Origin: Flavobacterium beibuense
Lineage (GTDB): Bacteria; Bacteroidota; Bacteroidia; Flavobacteriales; Flavobacteriaceae
NCBI RefSeq assembly: GCF_004151245.1
Contig: NZ_JUIW01000012.1
Location: forward strand, 59,568-123,567
DNA: 64,000 nt
Direction of reading: 5' to 3'
Part shown: piece after piece, positions 63,769-64,000 of the stretch
Position numbering within the stretch: the first letter of the stretch is position 1
How the letters are laid out: every line of letters starts with the position of its first letter
Notes under the pieces: model-generated
What the model saw: only the letters and a program-made list of their open reading frames with translations
What the model was told of the DNA's origin: nothing
Databases searched by the model: none
Made by a program: the position numbers and the translations under genes

Positions 63769-63875
63769 GTCGACCTTATCGTTTAATGAGAAATGCGCTT
63801 TAACTTTAATTGATGTTTTATATTTATTAACGGTCCTACAGGTCAATTTATTTTACTAAATTTTTCCATAGCGGT

Positions 63876-63883
63876 CAAATATA
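63876..63883 (-). promoter_or_regulatory. -7 promoter element for the PorP/SprF gene
   Basis: The minus strand reads TATATTTG, about 107 bases before the ATG. The leader would be long. Confidence 0.4.
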
Positions 63884-63927
63884 TAAATTTTTGCGTTAGG
63901 TTGGTAATGATAACTTAATAATATTAT

Positions 63928-63960
63928 AAAAATGCTACCACTTATGGCAGCATTTTTATA
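63928..63960 (-). terminator. Terminator for the gene entering from the right edge
   Basis: On the minus strand AAAAATGCTGCC pairs with GGTAGCATTTTT (one G-U) across ATAAGT, followed by T-rich sequence. It lies about 20 bases past the presumed stop at 63978-63980. Confidence 0.75.
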
Positions 63961-63977
63961 TTTTAATTTAAATCTTT

Positions 63978-64000
63978 CTATCTCTTCAGTGAGAAGTGTG
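63978..64000 (-). CDS. Last codons of a gene entering from the right edge, perhaps a T9SS type B substrate
   Basis: Reading the minus strand from base 64000, one frame gives HFSLKR followed by a TAG stop at 63980-63978, then a terminator. Ends such as xHFxLKR are typical of the type B (CHU_C) sorting signal; the type B protein at 33099 ends HVALIR. A PorP/SprF gene follows downstream, the usual partner of such substrates. Only six codons are visible, so this is a weak but coherent call. Confidence 0.35.

Noticed and set aside
1..64000. CRISPR array, insertion sequence or defence island
   Set aside because: I found no regularly spaced direct repeats, transposase, restriction-modification, retron or nuclease-type defence genes on either strand.

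Overview
The window looks like chromosomal DNA from a Flavobacteriaceae member, most like Flavobacterium. It is AT-rich. Many genes are preceded by the Bacteroidetes -7 promoter element TAnnTTTG rather than by sigma70 boxes and strong Shine-Dalgarno sites. It also carries Bacteroidetes hallmarks: type IX secretion genes (Plug-domain protein, type B sorting domain, PorP/SprF), an S46 peptidase, a FolK-deoxynucleoside kinase fusion, DUF6089 next to uppS-bamA-skp-skp, and short lipoproteins. The content is overwhelmingly core genome. I see no prophage, insertion sequence, CRISPR array, restriction system or convincing toxin-antitoxin pair.

Layout. 1-5 kb: start of an M16 protease (cut by the window edge), a T9SS plug-type protein, apaG, pruA. 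5-9.3 kb: rsmG, fatty acid desaturase, aminotransferase, purT. 9.3-15 kb: a 543-residue membrane protein of unknown function with internal repeats, then a response regulator/histidine kinase pair followed by a degenerate UspA-like protein and a bestrophin channel. 15-21.4 kb: fabD, a PH-domain membrane protein, a lipoprotein, a galE/DegT sugar-nucleotide pair, waaA and a GNAT acetyltransferase, ending in an 88-bp REP-like palindromic element. 21.5-25.3 kb: AhpD-like protein, Crp-family regulator, an S46 dipeptidyl peptidase carrying the DPP11-type arginine, and a small acidic lipoprotein. 25.7-29.7 kb: the most accessory-looking stretch, with an NPP1/Vps62-like lipoprotein, a thioredoxin/LolA-like pair, tRNA-Leu and tRNA-Gly, and a secreted TPR-like protein.

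29.8-43.6 kb: mutS, SpoU methyltransferase, a secreted C-type lectin/Ig-like T9SS substrate, the folK-dNK fusion, sppA, a large AsmA-like protein, DUF2797, a GH3-family protein and a 46-residue lipoprotein. 43.7-50.4 kb: the protein quality-control set tig, clpP, clpX, then a small membrane protein and a FadL-like porin/GDSL lipoprotein operon. 50.7-62.2 kb: an AsmA-like protein, an alpha/beta hydrolase with pdxJ, and a long forward run CBS protein, nadK, DUF6089, uppS, bamA, two Skp/OmpH proteins and murI, which together serve envelope building (lipid carrier, outer-membrane protein insertion, periplasmic chaperoning, D-glutamate). 62.2-64 kb: gamma carbonic anhydrase, PorP/SprF, and a few C-terminal codons of a gene entering from the right edge that may be a T9SS type B substrate.

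Most interesting are the NPP1-like lipoprotein, the REP-like element, the repeat-bearing membrane protein, the kinase/USP/bestrophin cluster, and several compact terminator-promoter overlaps (clpP, murI). I did not find a clearly new multi-gene system. The window is mostly a well-behaved envelope and housekeeping region.
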